A stretch of DNA of 64,000 bases from Symsagittifera roscoffensis (taxonomy: Eukaryota; Xenacoelomorpha; Acoela; Convolutidae), in contig NC_087062.1 in the NCBI RefSeq assembly GCF_963678635.1, positions 9,346,670 to 9,410,669 on the forward strand. Direction: 5' to 3'. A program made the translations under genes and the position numbers. How positions within the stretch are numbered: the stretch's first letter is position 1; each line of letters starts with the position of its first letter. The notes beneath the pieces were generated by a model. It had not been told where the DNA came from. It worked only from the letters and a program-made list of their open reading frames with translations, and ran no database searches. This document shows, in pieces, positions 23,101-33,600 of this stretch.

Positions 23101-26100
23101 GCTACTGATATTTCGGTTGTTGATCCTTGGGAGTTGCATGAAATTTATTCCATGTGTTGTTCTGTTGAAATTTGTCGGCTGGTTTTCAGCTTATTGGATG
23201 TCTTCTTCATTTCTGTGGGTTTAGTTACTTAATTTTTTTCCTTTAAAATGTAGTTTTTTTGAGAACGATAAGTCTGTGGCAGTTCAAACACGAAAAAGTT
23301 TGTTTTTGATTTTTAATTTCTCGTTTTTTCTCGCTATTTTCTTAACTATCATGATGCACTCATCCTATAATTGTTCTATGGCAAGTGGTGCAAAGCTCAG
23401 CTTCGCATCTGTGTAGTTAATTGTCAGAGGCCCATGGCGCAATTCCGAGGGCAGGGGACTTTAAGTCTCCTGGTTGTCGGATGGAATCCGCCACAACAGA
23501 GTGTTTAATGTTCAAGGCTTATTTTACTTTTTATTTAATTTTATAGAGCTGCTTTTTGTTTTCTCGCTAGTGTTAGCGAAGCGCAGCTTTCTTTGTGTTT
23601 AATACCTGAAGAGCTGCTTCACTTGTGTTAAATATCGGAAAAAACTTGTTTATTGGAATGTTCCATTTGCGGAAAACACGGCTAAAAACAAAATCCACAA
23701 CCTTTTTTGAAAATTCAAAACAATTCTCGTGTGGCAAATGAGCCGGCAAAACTTGGGTAAGTTCTGGTAGAACCGAAAACAAAATTGTTGACATGAAATA
23801 TTTCGGGAACTATAAATTCCATTCTCAGCATTTTAGTCCAATGTAAGTAAGTTTACAAATTGCAGGAGTAAATCAAAACACTAAAAGCAACTGCAATCAA
23901 AATAACGTGCAGCAAAAAAATGTGCTGTAAAAACATAGCAGACAAATTACAGGCCGAGAATTTTATTTGAAACAGGTTATTTCTCGTTTGATAAAAAACC
24001 GGGTCCTGATCAGATCCGAACCTAGAACCTTCGCCGTCTCAGGCGTATTCGTTACTTCCAGGCTAAGTGTGCTGGAGACGGTGAAAAACTTGAAATCATT
24101 ATGAACCAAGGTACCACCTGGAGATGAGTCCTGTGAACAAAATTCGTTAATTTTATTCTTTCATTTTAACCAGAGTTAACAGCAATCGATTGGTGGAGTC
24201 TTTTTATACACTTAAATGCGCTTGATTTTGCAGTTTATTTGGAATTTAAGAAAAGTAATTTTTGAAGATTCAAAGCTGTGTTCAAGTAAAATTTGGAATT
24301 TTAGACCTCCATTTTTAAACGAAACTTCAATTTTTGGGAAACCATCTTTTCATCATGGGAAAGCCATTTATGGAGTGTTATAGCCCGAATTTTTTTATGG
24401 CTTAAGTTTATGATTGCTTTAAGAATAAAAAAATCAACAGTTCGATTATTCGTTTCTTTTTGTTTTACATTTGGGTTGTAAATTTGTCCCAGAGTGGCTT
24501 TTGGCATTAATTTTTTCAGTTTTGGCTTTTAGTTTTGTTTGACAAGTGATGTGAAGCTCCGCTTTGCCTGTGTGCTAACAGTTAAAAATTTTTGCTTTTA
24601 AGGTGATTCGGCTTAAATGGTTTCGCCGTATACTACTTTGGTTTGGCTGTTTTATACTAGTTGTCAATATCAATACTCGCTTGTTCTGGTGAGTTCTATA
24701 GAAGAATCTTATTTTAGGTAATACGACTGTGCGAGAGGGAGACATTGAAGCCGAGGGCGAAAGTGACTTCTGGGAGAGGAACTTCGCAGGCCACAGTGCT
24801 GTTTCGTTTGAGTCTCTTTGGCTTTGCTTCGTCATAGGTGAGAAAAAACTATTCGAGAAGAACGGCTTTTGCGTTCGCTGTTTTAGTAGAACAGACTGTT
24901 TTGGCCATGGTTATTACTATGAATAATTGAAAAAAGTACATGCTTTTCAGTTCTAAGAAACATGGAGGCCCGAAACATTCTTTCAGAACAGATGATTGAA
25001 CCATTTTTTACTGTCTTGAGTGACAAAATAAAAATACTGATGTGTTCATATTTGCGAAGCGGAGCGCCAAGAACTATTGGCAAGGTTTGTAAATTCGACT
25101 GAAATTTGAAAAACTGAAGCATTCTGACCGCTTAGAAACTGAGACAGTTTTGCTGAAATATCTTTTTGCAATCAGATAAACGATTAACGGGGTTTTAAAA
25201 ACGGTCTGACACTAAGCTTGGACCAATAGCATAATTGACGTGCTCAATTCTTTCGAAAAAATCTTCATTGGTCGGTAGTCTCTTCCCTTATGGAAATGGG
25301 TGGCACAATACTTTTACAAGATTTTGAAATACTTCTGGAAAAGTGAGAATTATTTAGCGAGAATCGACTAGGTGTCATAACAACCTCAGCACTACTGAGC
25401 CATAGTTTAGTGCCATAATTGATTCCCTTCATTTTTTGTACAGAGTATAAGGATCTTCTGGATCTGCAGTTTGACGAGAAACAGATGGAGTGGCTTGAAA
25501 AACTGCTGTTCAAGGAGGCATTCGGAAGAAATAAAATAATATCGAAGCAGCTGTTCCTGGACTTCAGAGGAATTGGTAGTGCTGCTACAGCTGCTGATTC
25601 CAAATTGCCCAGGAAGACATTCTACTCGCGAGTGATAGATTATGCGGCAGGAAATTTGGCCATGAAGGAGGTGTTTAACATGAACAGCATCATTCGTATG
25701 GACGCCATAAGAAATTTGGGTAGGTACTGTCTCCATGCTGTTTGGGCATAAGATATGACAGCTGCATCGTGGAAGATGTTTTTATGCGTTTGTTGTGTTA
25801 AGCGTCATTCAAAACAGCAGCCGTTGTGAGTTCTCTGTTGGACTTGCTAGAGGAGCCTGACGCCAATTTGAGAGCAGTGGCAGCAATAAGTCTGTCCAAA
25901 GTCGGACAGGGACATCAAGAGGTATGGTGAGATGCTTTAATTCAGTTCAATTCAAATAAAGTCAGTTAGACCTCCCATATATCAACGAAAAGACTAGTTA
26001 CAATGCCAGATTTACTGTAAGTTCGTTTTATTGTGATGATACGAAATGACTGTCACTCAATGTCTCAATTTTTATAAAGAGATTCCCAATAGCTGCGTTA

Positions 26101-26564
26101 ATATTTTTCATCTAATGATCTAATGATGCCAAAAATGGAGAGTCAGGATCGTGTTGACTAAGACTTGAAAAACTCTTTTCGGGACTGTTTTCTCAAATAA
26201 TCGCACACGGATTTGAAAAATAATCGCGCAAAGTTGGCATGTTTGCTTTGTTCTGAAGACTAAATCTTCGGCCAGATATGCTTGTTTTTTATCATTCTCG
26301 CAGGTGTATGAGGCACTGATTGTGACAACAGAAGACCCGGACAGACTTGCGAGAGAAGCTGCCATTCTATCACTGGGCAAGATGAAATGCGAACAAGCCA
26401 TCCCGAGGATCCTGCAGATCTGGAGGAACGATCCAATCGCACCTGTGAGGGCCGCAGCCGAAGTGGCTCTTCAACAGATGGAAGTGCCAGCGACTAAAAG
26501 TGCTCGCAAGATGGTAGACCTCATATCGAAGGAGATCACGTCTCTCAAACAACAAGCAAAATAA
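17126..26564 (+). CDS. TIR-HEAT repeat protein, nine exons
   Basis: Coding exons: 17126-17198, 17279-17364, 20314-20459, 20532-20719, 24718-24837, 24951-25084, 25446-25719, 25803-25921 and 26304-26564 (TAA). All have GT-AG borders and phases that join into one frame of about 466 residues. Residues 5-120 are a TIR domain: box 1 is FDVMISYHEND, followed by LTKLGLRVFHAS, then VFILVLSEWSAKETLCNDE and RPIFPVA. Glu72 falls at the position of the conserved TIR Glu that is catalytic in SARM1-type NADases, though many signalling TIRs also keep it. Residues 166-330 are helical and unassigned (FWERNFAGHSAVSFESLW looks like an EF-hand-like or helical linker). Residues 330-450 are HEAT repeats (DANLRAVAAISLSKVG, DRLAREAAILSLGKM, APVRAAAEVALQQM). 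No signal peptide or membrane segment, so it is cytosolic. I infer an intracellular adaptor or NAD-acting enzyme. No gene name is assigned. The first ATG is chosen because TIR box 1 follows at once. Confidence 0.8.
17668..18015 (+). repeat. Dispersed ~450 bp repeat, family A, copy 1
   Basis: Lies in intron 2 of the TIR-HEAT gene. It shares, in order, CAGGTCTTG near the start, TTTACCTATTGATCCAGTTT, CATAAATTGTTC and ACTTGCGTTTATTGA with copies at 39585-41060 (+) and, on the minus strand, near 57425-57880, 61885-62075 and 63240-64000. Confidence 0.6.
18285..18935 (+). pseudogene. Retroelement-derived coding relic (RPDGLTLVPW family)
   Basis: Plus-strand relic in intron 2 of the TIR-HEAT gene. 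Conceptual pieces are GAADWLNARALP near 18330, a 123-residue frame at 18431-18802 with RPDGLTLVPW and WDYTC, ASESRKSTK and FQPIQMEALGRLG in a second frame near 18700-18800, and FLRQGLDIAVQRGTAACV near 18865-18925. This motif series occurs at the C-terminal side of RT-bearing elements in many invertebrate genomes. Several frameshifts and stops are present. The exact element class is not resolved here. Confidence 0.6.
20994..21640 (+). repeat. Dispersed ~600 bp repeat, family B, copy 1
   Basis: In intron 4 of the TIR-HEAT gene. Starts with AACAAGGATAGCCGG and TGTGCAAGTAGCACA. It continues with a TTTTTTTTCCAAGTG block, then TTTATTTGCTCGAAATTAGA and a motif with CCGATGAAAATGTGTGGCACC. The same order is seen at 27999-28640 and 29553-30170. 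It includes the 69 bp duplication listed separately. Confidence 0.6.
21371..21508 (+). repeat. 69 bp direct duplication
   Basis: Two nearly identical units begin with GATCCTAAGTATGATATATC at 21371 and 21440, and each ends with GTGTGGCACCTAATTTTT. They differ only in a few bases, which suggests a recent tandem duplication inside repeat family B. Confidence 0.85.
21895..22335 (+). repeat. Two direct copies of a ~60 bp motif
   Basis: Copies at about 21898-21957 and 22270-22332 share TTGGTGCCACTTACGGCTTT and GATAGAATGTGCTG, followed by a similar AGTAAT-AGTAAACACA or AGTGATTAGTCAACACA segment. They are about 375 bp apart and occur in intron 4 of the TIR-HEAT gene. Confidence 0.7.
22570..22745 (+). 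mobile_element. tRNA-derived SINE, copy 1
   Basis: tRNA-like head at 22573-22650 with an A box (GGCCTAGTGGTTAG) and a B box (GGTTCGAATCT). The anticodon loop would read CCT, but the T stem and acceptor stem do not pair properly, so it is not a functional tRNA. The body carries TATAGAGCTGCCTTTTGTCG, then GTTCTCGCAAGTGT and a GCGAACCGAAGCTTTGG tail, shared with the other copies. Confidence 0.7.
23425..23605 (+). mobile_element. tRNA-derived SINE, copy 2
   Basis: The head at 23430-23500 has a degenerate A box (CATGGCGCAATTCCG), a GGACTTTAAGTCTCC stem-loop and a poor B box (CGGATGGAATCC). The body has TATAGAGCTGCTTTTTGT and TCTCGCTAGTGTTAGCGAAG, matching copy 1 in order. Located in intron 4 of the TIR-HEAT gene. 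Confidence 0.6.
23998..24082 (-). repeat. tRNA-like sequence, probably SINE head
   Basis: On the minus strand there is an A-box-like TTAGCCTGGAAGTAACG and a B box GGTTCGGATCTG spaced as in tRNAs, with GCCTGAGACGGCG between them. The stems do not close well. No tail was seen next to it. Confidence 0.45.
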
Positions 26565-26674
26565 ATAGATCAACTTAGTTTTCTTTCTTTCTTGACTCAA
26601 TCCTTTTTAAAAATAATTTTTCCTAGAATTTTTTGAATATTTTTATAATGTTTGTAAATAATGATATTAAATTG

Positions 26675-26680
26675 AATAAA
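26675..26680 (+). terminator. Polyadenylation signal of the TIR-HEAT gene
   Basis: AATAAA about 110 bp after the TAA stop, in an AT-rich 3' UTR. Confidence 0.6.
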
Positions 26681-26732
26681 TTTTTATCTGCAAGTAATGT
26701 TTGGATTTTTTAAACTAAGTTAAAAGAGTTCG

Positions 26733-26918
26733 ATGTGGTTGGTAACAGTGATGTGCACAGCTGTGAGGGTTCTGGCAATTCCCAAAAACCCAGAAGAGAC
26801 TGAAGTTGTTCCGACAACTCTCGAAGATCGTGAAGGAATTTTGGTTCGGTTTTTTTTTCAGTTAATTTTGACAACCTCAGAGAAAGATCTTAGAGGATCA
26901 ATTGCGGTGTCATATTAA
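26733..26918 (+). other. Short ORF with hydrophobic start, not supported as a gene
   Basis: A 61-residue frame beginning MWLVTVMCTAVRVLA lies about 50 bp after the TIR-HEAT polyadenylation signal. It has a signal-peptide-like start but no recognised domain or second exon. It could be an untranslated or first exon region of the next gene, or chance. Confidence 0.2.
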
Positions 26919-27670
26919 AGCTATTTTTGTTTGTGATTGAGGTTCTAAAAAGAAAACTCAAAAAAGTTTTGATTTGACATTGTTTAGTAACACTGAAGTT
27001 AGTATTTTGGCTATGACATCAAGCTATTTTTCCAGAAAAAATGCAATGATTATGCTATGCTATGGCGATTTCTGGACTACAATAACTGAAATATATGAAG
27101 ATGAAGAAGATTTTGAGAGAATACAAGAGTGACAAAATCCAATCTCAATTGGACAAGCGCGACCGAGGCAAGTTTAGTTACTGAGTTAGATTGGAGAATT
27201 CCTTTCTACTTTGGCCTGATTGAAGTGAGTTTCAGTTTACTGTTTCAATCTTGACACCTGTAAGTCTGTTGATACTGCTGAAGACGGCGAAAGAATGTTT
27301 GAGTCTTCTCGAAATATTCGGTTAAGCGAGACGTTTGAACTCGTCCATTTTGAAAAATTATCTCTGGAATACCAAATTTGGATGTTTGTCGGGGTAAAAA
27401 TTTTAGTCTACAAAAACTTTGGAATGTACATTTGTTTTATCGCCGTTAACAAAAATAGGTTGACCAAATGTATTCTATCACACTCGTAAGAGGAATATCT
27501 TTTTTCTGTTAGTTATTTTCTGTATAAGAGAGGCCATTCGTCGCTTCTTGAAAATTTAAATATTATCGAAAGCAGAATATTATTTTTTAGCGCACTATTT
27601 TAGCCGAAATTCTGGAATTTTTTGTATCTCAGTCAAGTGGTAGTTGAGTGAGACATGTGCTTGTGTTTAG

Positions 27671-30600
27671 AGCAGAACTTGTGGCCTCACCACCCTGACA
27701 AGCTGCTAATTAGTAGTGTCGAATACTTCGTAAAGGTAAGTACAAATAATACCATCTTCATCTAACATCAAGAAATCCAAACGGTTGCAAAATGGCTGGG
27801 TGTTGAGCAAATAGCATAAAAGGCCAACTAAGTTCCGATAGTTTTTAAGTGTTTCGTGGTTGAAGGGGGAGGGAAAAGCGAGATGGTTGGAGGGGTCGAG
27901 CTTGATCTGTCTGCTAAACACTTGAACAAAATGCTGAAATTTAAAAATGTCTGATAAATGTTTTAATACTTATCAAGCTGCATACAATATAAAATTTGAA
28001 CAAGGATAGCCGGTTACTGTGCAAGTGGCACAGATGTTCCGACCATAGTCTTTAAAAAACTACAGAAAGTTTTTTTTTCAAATTAGTGTAATTTTTCCTG
28101 CGCGGTGTGATAAAATAATCTGGCTTAAAACTATATAAAAAGGAATATTCGACAGTCAGTTATATAGGCAAATTGGACAAAAAATGCTCTAGAAAAATGA
28201 CAATGAAAACAAAAATAAACAAAAAATTTATTTTTCAATTGTTTCGCAGAATATTTCCCAAAAGCGCTAAAAGTCTCCAAAAACTAGTTTTACTTGCTTA
28301 AAGCTAAGTTTTCAGGGCTTAAATTTAGCAGACATAAGCTGTTGTAAGCCTGCTCGCTCGCTTTATTCGCTCGAAATTGAAATAAAATTTAAAAATTCAT
28401 TATCAGTTTTTCTCGGTAGCGAGAAAATTGATTGAATTTTTTTGGAGTTGTTCGAATCACGACTGAAAGGGCTTCAACTTGGTATATAACTCTACCCATT
28501 CCGATGATTTATTGTGGTACCTGATATAGCGTGGAAAACAAAAAGAAAAGAAAAATGAGACAGTTTTGGCAGTTTTTTATTGCAGTTTGAAACACGACTG
28601 AAGAAGCTGACTCAACCAAATCTGACCTCTATTCTTGGTACATGGTTTTGCGTCGCATAAAACAAAACACGTTAAGTTGTCAGAAAATAAAACTGGCCTT
28701 CAATTGTTCTTTTCCTACGTTTTTCTTCTCTGGCTTAGCGACCAATTGTTGTTGATCTGCTCAGAACTGGCCATGCATTTAAAGCAGATATATAAAGAAA
28801 AGATTCTTTGGTTTTTAAGGCTATTGTTGTGTTGTTAGTTATAGTGCCTTGCATGTATATTATAAATGAATGTGAACTTAAAGTTAGTCTGATGTTTTGT
28901 CTTGTCGGATAGTGAATGGTGCTCATGTTTAGTACTATGGCTGGACGGGAGTGAGTGAGAGTCAGGGAGACAGAGTGATCAAGGGTGCCATCCAGCAGCT
29001 GACTCACCTCAGCAACCAGGGAACCCCCCAGACAGGGACCACCAAACCACCCAGAGTGTACCTCAACATATCAGCTGATAAAGTCACAGTCAGAGAGTCC
29101 AAGATACGGGTGAGTGGGTAGTGTTAGTGTTGCGAGTCTCCTTTATTCGACAGAATTTAAGCACTCATACCGATTGTGGCAGTTTGAACTTAACCAGCTC
29201 TTAAGAGACGAAGAAGAGTGCTCTTCATATGAAAAAACTCGACGCTATACTAAGGGATGCTATCAACACCATAAAAGAATGCGCGGGCAGGTTGACTGTT
29301 GTCAAATAAAATCCGGATTAATATCCAGTGACTTGAAATGAGATTAATTTTGAATGAGCATTGATTTCTTTGCTTAATATCTTTGGCAGAAGATATTTGA
29401 GGAATTGTTTCTCGGAACCCTTTTTGATCAAGATTTGTGATTTTTTTTGTTGTTTTTATCACAAATGTCAACGGCGGCTTCATAGGTCATAAGAATCTTA
29501 AATCCCATATTTTATGTTAATGCATGCTCTTCAGTAACTATTACAAACAATTAGAAACAAGGATAGTATGTTGCTGTCCAAGTATCACAATGTTTCGGCC
29601 ATATTCTTTAGAAAACTACAATATTTTTTTTTCAAATGAGTCGTTTTTTTTGTGCGTGATTTGATGAAAATATCTGAAAAAGCATAGAACTTGGCAAGTT
29701 TGGCAGCCATAGTAAAATGGATTTTTTGCAGAAACTTTTTGAATTTTTGAAGTGTTTGATTTCCAAAATGACGCTAAAAATACTTCGAAAACTGATTTTA
29801 CTGGAGTGAAACTAAGTTTTCAGGACTCGAATGAAAGTTTTAGTGCTTATCTTTCTATTATAAGACTACTTGATTGCTCTACTCGCTCGAATTTAGAATC
29901 AAATTCAAAAGTTTCAAATCAGTTTTTCTTGTCTCTGGAACACTGGTACAAATTTTTGAAACATTTATAGTCTGTTAGAATCACGACTGCAAGGATTTAA
30001 ATATGATCTATCACTCGACCTAATTCGATTATTATTTGTGGTACCTGATAATGCGTGGAAAATTAAAAAAACAATAACACCCTAATACAAAGTTTCTCCT
30101 TGAATGGTCCGAACGATTATTTTTTGCTCAAACTTGCTATTTCCGCAATGATATCAATTGGTTAGGAAATAGTACGACGCAATACACTGCTGATTTAAAT
30201 TATCCGGACCAAAAACGAACAAAACTTGAATTTTCAAACGCGCTTTTTTTCAATTTGGGTTGAGATTATACAAAAAGTGAAGAAAACTAAAGTTGCTTAG
30301 AATTTCATCAGAATTAATATGGTGCAATTTTTTCTCCGACGTTCTCATCCAAAATTTTGGCTGTTTTTAAGTAAACAAAATTTACGCTGAAACTCTTTTG
30401 TTAATAGATAATAAGATTATCACAAGAAGCCTGTTACATATCACAACAAAGTTCTAGGAGGGTTGAATCGCCGAAAACTTAAGCAAATTGTTTAAAGTTG
30501 GTTAACGGTTGAATCTCAAAAAACTAAAGCAAATTGTTTAAAATTTTGTTTTAAGCAAACATTTTGAGTTTTATTCAGTAAAAATCACATTTCTTGACAA

Positions 30601-33600
30601 TCAAGCAAAAGTATTTTCTCTTATACAAGTTTTTAGAGATTCAACCCTTCTAGAACTTTGTTGTGATGTGTAACAGGCTTCTTGTGATATAATTTTATTA
30701 TTTATTAACAAAAGAATTTCAGCGTAAATTTTGTTTAATTAAAAACAACCCATATTTGACCCATATTTCACCACAAAAATGACCCATATTTGTGGTGAAA
30801 TTTTGGATGAGAACTTCTGAGAAAAAAGTGCATCATATTAATTCTGATGAAGTTCTAAGCAACTTTAGTTATCTTCACTTTTTGTCTTATCTTACCCAAA
30901 TTGAGAAAAAGAGGTTTGAAAACAGGGGCGATTAGACTCCCTGCCGACCCAAACGGTCCCCCCTTTGTACTATTTTGAAATATCCATTTTTGGTGACGGA
31001 CCTTAAAATTTTTCTAAAGGCGCCTTTGGCGCCAATATATACTAATTTTGAGGGGGAGCGCGCCGAAAAAACGCGATTTTTGGTCAAAACTATCCAAAAA
31101 GTGCCTAAAAACGGTTTGGACTGTTTTTTCAAAATTTTGCCTGCGGCGCAGAAAATTTTGCTAAAACAGGTACTAAACCGTGCTTAGGGAGAGCTCAAAA
31201 AATTAATTCGGTCGACCTAAAAAAAGGTCGACAAAATTTTTTGAAAATCCGCCCCCCCCCCCCCCTCGAGAAAATCCTAGATCCGCCCCTGTTTGAAAAC
31301 ACAAGTTTTGTTCCTTTTGTGCGAATAATTTAAATCAGCACTGTACTAACGAACGGCCTACACACAATAAAATACAGCACCACCTAATTAAGAGTATTAG
31401 TTGAATGGGTTAAAAAAAGTGTGACGTTGATTGGTGTGCGCAGGTGGAGGTTGACAAGTTCAACATAAGTGACATAGCGTACGTGGCAGACGACAGGGCA
31501 GTGAAGAGAGTGGTGGCCCTGATTGTGGCCAACAGAGACAGAGACAGCAAACAACAACAACACAAGGAGGAGTCTAGAGTGAGTGGTGTTAATTATTATT
31601 ACAAGTTCTTATTCCTCTCTAGATTCATTTGTTCAGCCCTTATTGTTTGAAGATTTTTCAATTTCTTCGGCTAATTATTATGTTCAGTACTTCCTAAGAA
31701 GGTAGTTGTTCTTATTGTCTAGTGGCAGACACTTTATGATCTTGGAAGCAAATGATAGATTCTCTCAAACCACAGCTATTACATGCTTTTACTGTTTGTT
31801 TTTTGGCGAATCGGGAGCTTTCTTTTTGATTAAATTAGAATCCAACTGTCAAAATGCGAGTTCACTTTTACCAGACTAACTCTCTCAAATTAGTGTTCAT
31901 CTTTTCTGCTCAATTTCAGTATATATGTACTGCTCTAATTCTAATTTGCAAAATTTGAACCTCAGAAAAAAAGCTCATTGCGCTTCAATTTTTGTGTGTT
32001 TGTTTTGATGGTGAGGGGGACGTGATAATTTTATATTAGTCTTAAATTTTTTGTTCGATTTTTTCCCCTTTTTTCAGCTTAATAGATTTCGGCCTGCATT
32101 ATATTGGCTTAGTGTCCTCCTTATGGTTCATTTGACGAGAAAATAAGTTTTGTGTATGTGTGGGTTTTGAGGCCGAGGGAGACATCTTAAATTTTTTAAT
32201 TCTTAAGTCTTATTGATTTTTTTTGGCTCAACGGGTTTCTGCTTAGGTATTTTCGGCTTTGTTACCTCCTGGTAATTTTTTCCGATGCTACTTTCACATT
32301 CTGTTGTCTTGACATGTCTTTGTTGCATAATTAGCTATATTCATTTTGATAGATCTAGTTTCCTTGACAGTTTCCGACATAGCGGCTGTCTTGTTTTGTA
32401 TCGCAAGTGGTGCGAAACGAAGCTTCGCCTCTGTTATAAATCCAAATTCAATTAACCACCTGGCGTATCTGACGTAGAGGTAATACACCTCTACCTGCTT
32501 GAGACGGCAAAGGCTTGTGGTTAGAAACTCTATGCTTTTTTCATGTTTTTGTTTTCCAATTTTTGATATTTCTTTTCATTTCAATCACCCTCGTTCATTT
32601 TTGTATCGCAGGTGGTGCGAACCTCAGCTTCGACTGTCTTTCAATCAGAAGCTGATTTAGGGGGGGGGTGAACGCCCCCCGCCCTCAAGGATTCGACTCG
32701 AAGGGTTCCTTCTTTGTGTTATTTTGAGATATCCATTTTTTGCTGAATGACCCTAAAAATTCTTAAAGGAGCCTTCGGTGCTAATATATACTAATTTTAA
32801 GGGGGAAGCACGGGCTAAAAAAAGCGGTTTTTTAATAAAATTTTTCCAAAAAATGCTTAAAAACGCTAATGTTGGCTGCGGCGCAAAAATTTTGGCCAAA
32901 ACAGGGTTTTTTTAGTGATTTGGGAGAGCTCGAAAAATCAATTAGGTTGGTCTAAAAAAATGGTCGTCAAAATTATCGAAAATGTTTTGAAAATCAACCC
33001 CCTCTCCCCCTCGAGAAAATCTTAGATCCGGCCCTGGTTTCAATACTTATAATAATAATATAATATTTAATTCAGTTGACGATTATTACAATACAATATG
33101 TATATTTACAATCATCAACAAGGATTGTCTAAAAAGCCTACGGCTTATCTAGTAGACAACCTTAAACTCAAATATCAATGACAATACAGCTGTTTATGAA
33201 CTTCCTTATTATCAAGCAGATAATTATCAAAAACATCGTGTATAAAAATCTTGAGTTGATGTCTCTGCAAACTTGTCACATCTTCATTCAATAAACCAGA
33301 TGCAGTTATATAATTATGAATAATGGTTCTTCTAACATTTATGGAATTTTGAAAACATTTCGTTCTTTGTATTTTACTATTAACTTTTCCAGAAGCAACT
33401 CTCCTAGTGAAGTACGCCACGTTATTAGTCGTGGTACTATCACAACCATTATTGTAGCAAATATCTTTAAACAGTTCGTAAACGTGAAGATCAAACACCG
33501 TTTCAATTTTATGCAGTCTGTACTTTTCAACTGTGCTCTCTCTATAATCAATTCTAAAAATAGCACGTATTATTCTCTTCTGTATTACTAAAATTTTATT

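Noticed and set aside
27100-27180. Possible initiator exon of the GULP-like gene (ATG near 27102)
   Set aside because: The frame is open for about 25 codons and basic, as expected, but no convincing splice donor in the right phase is present.
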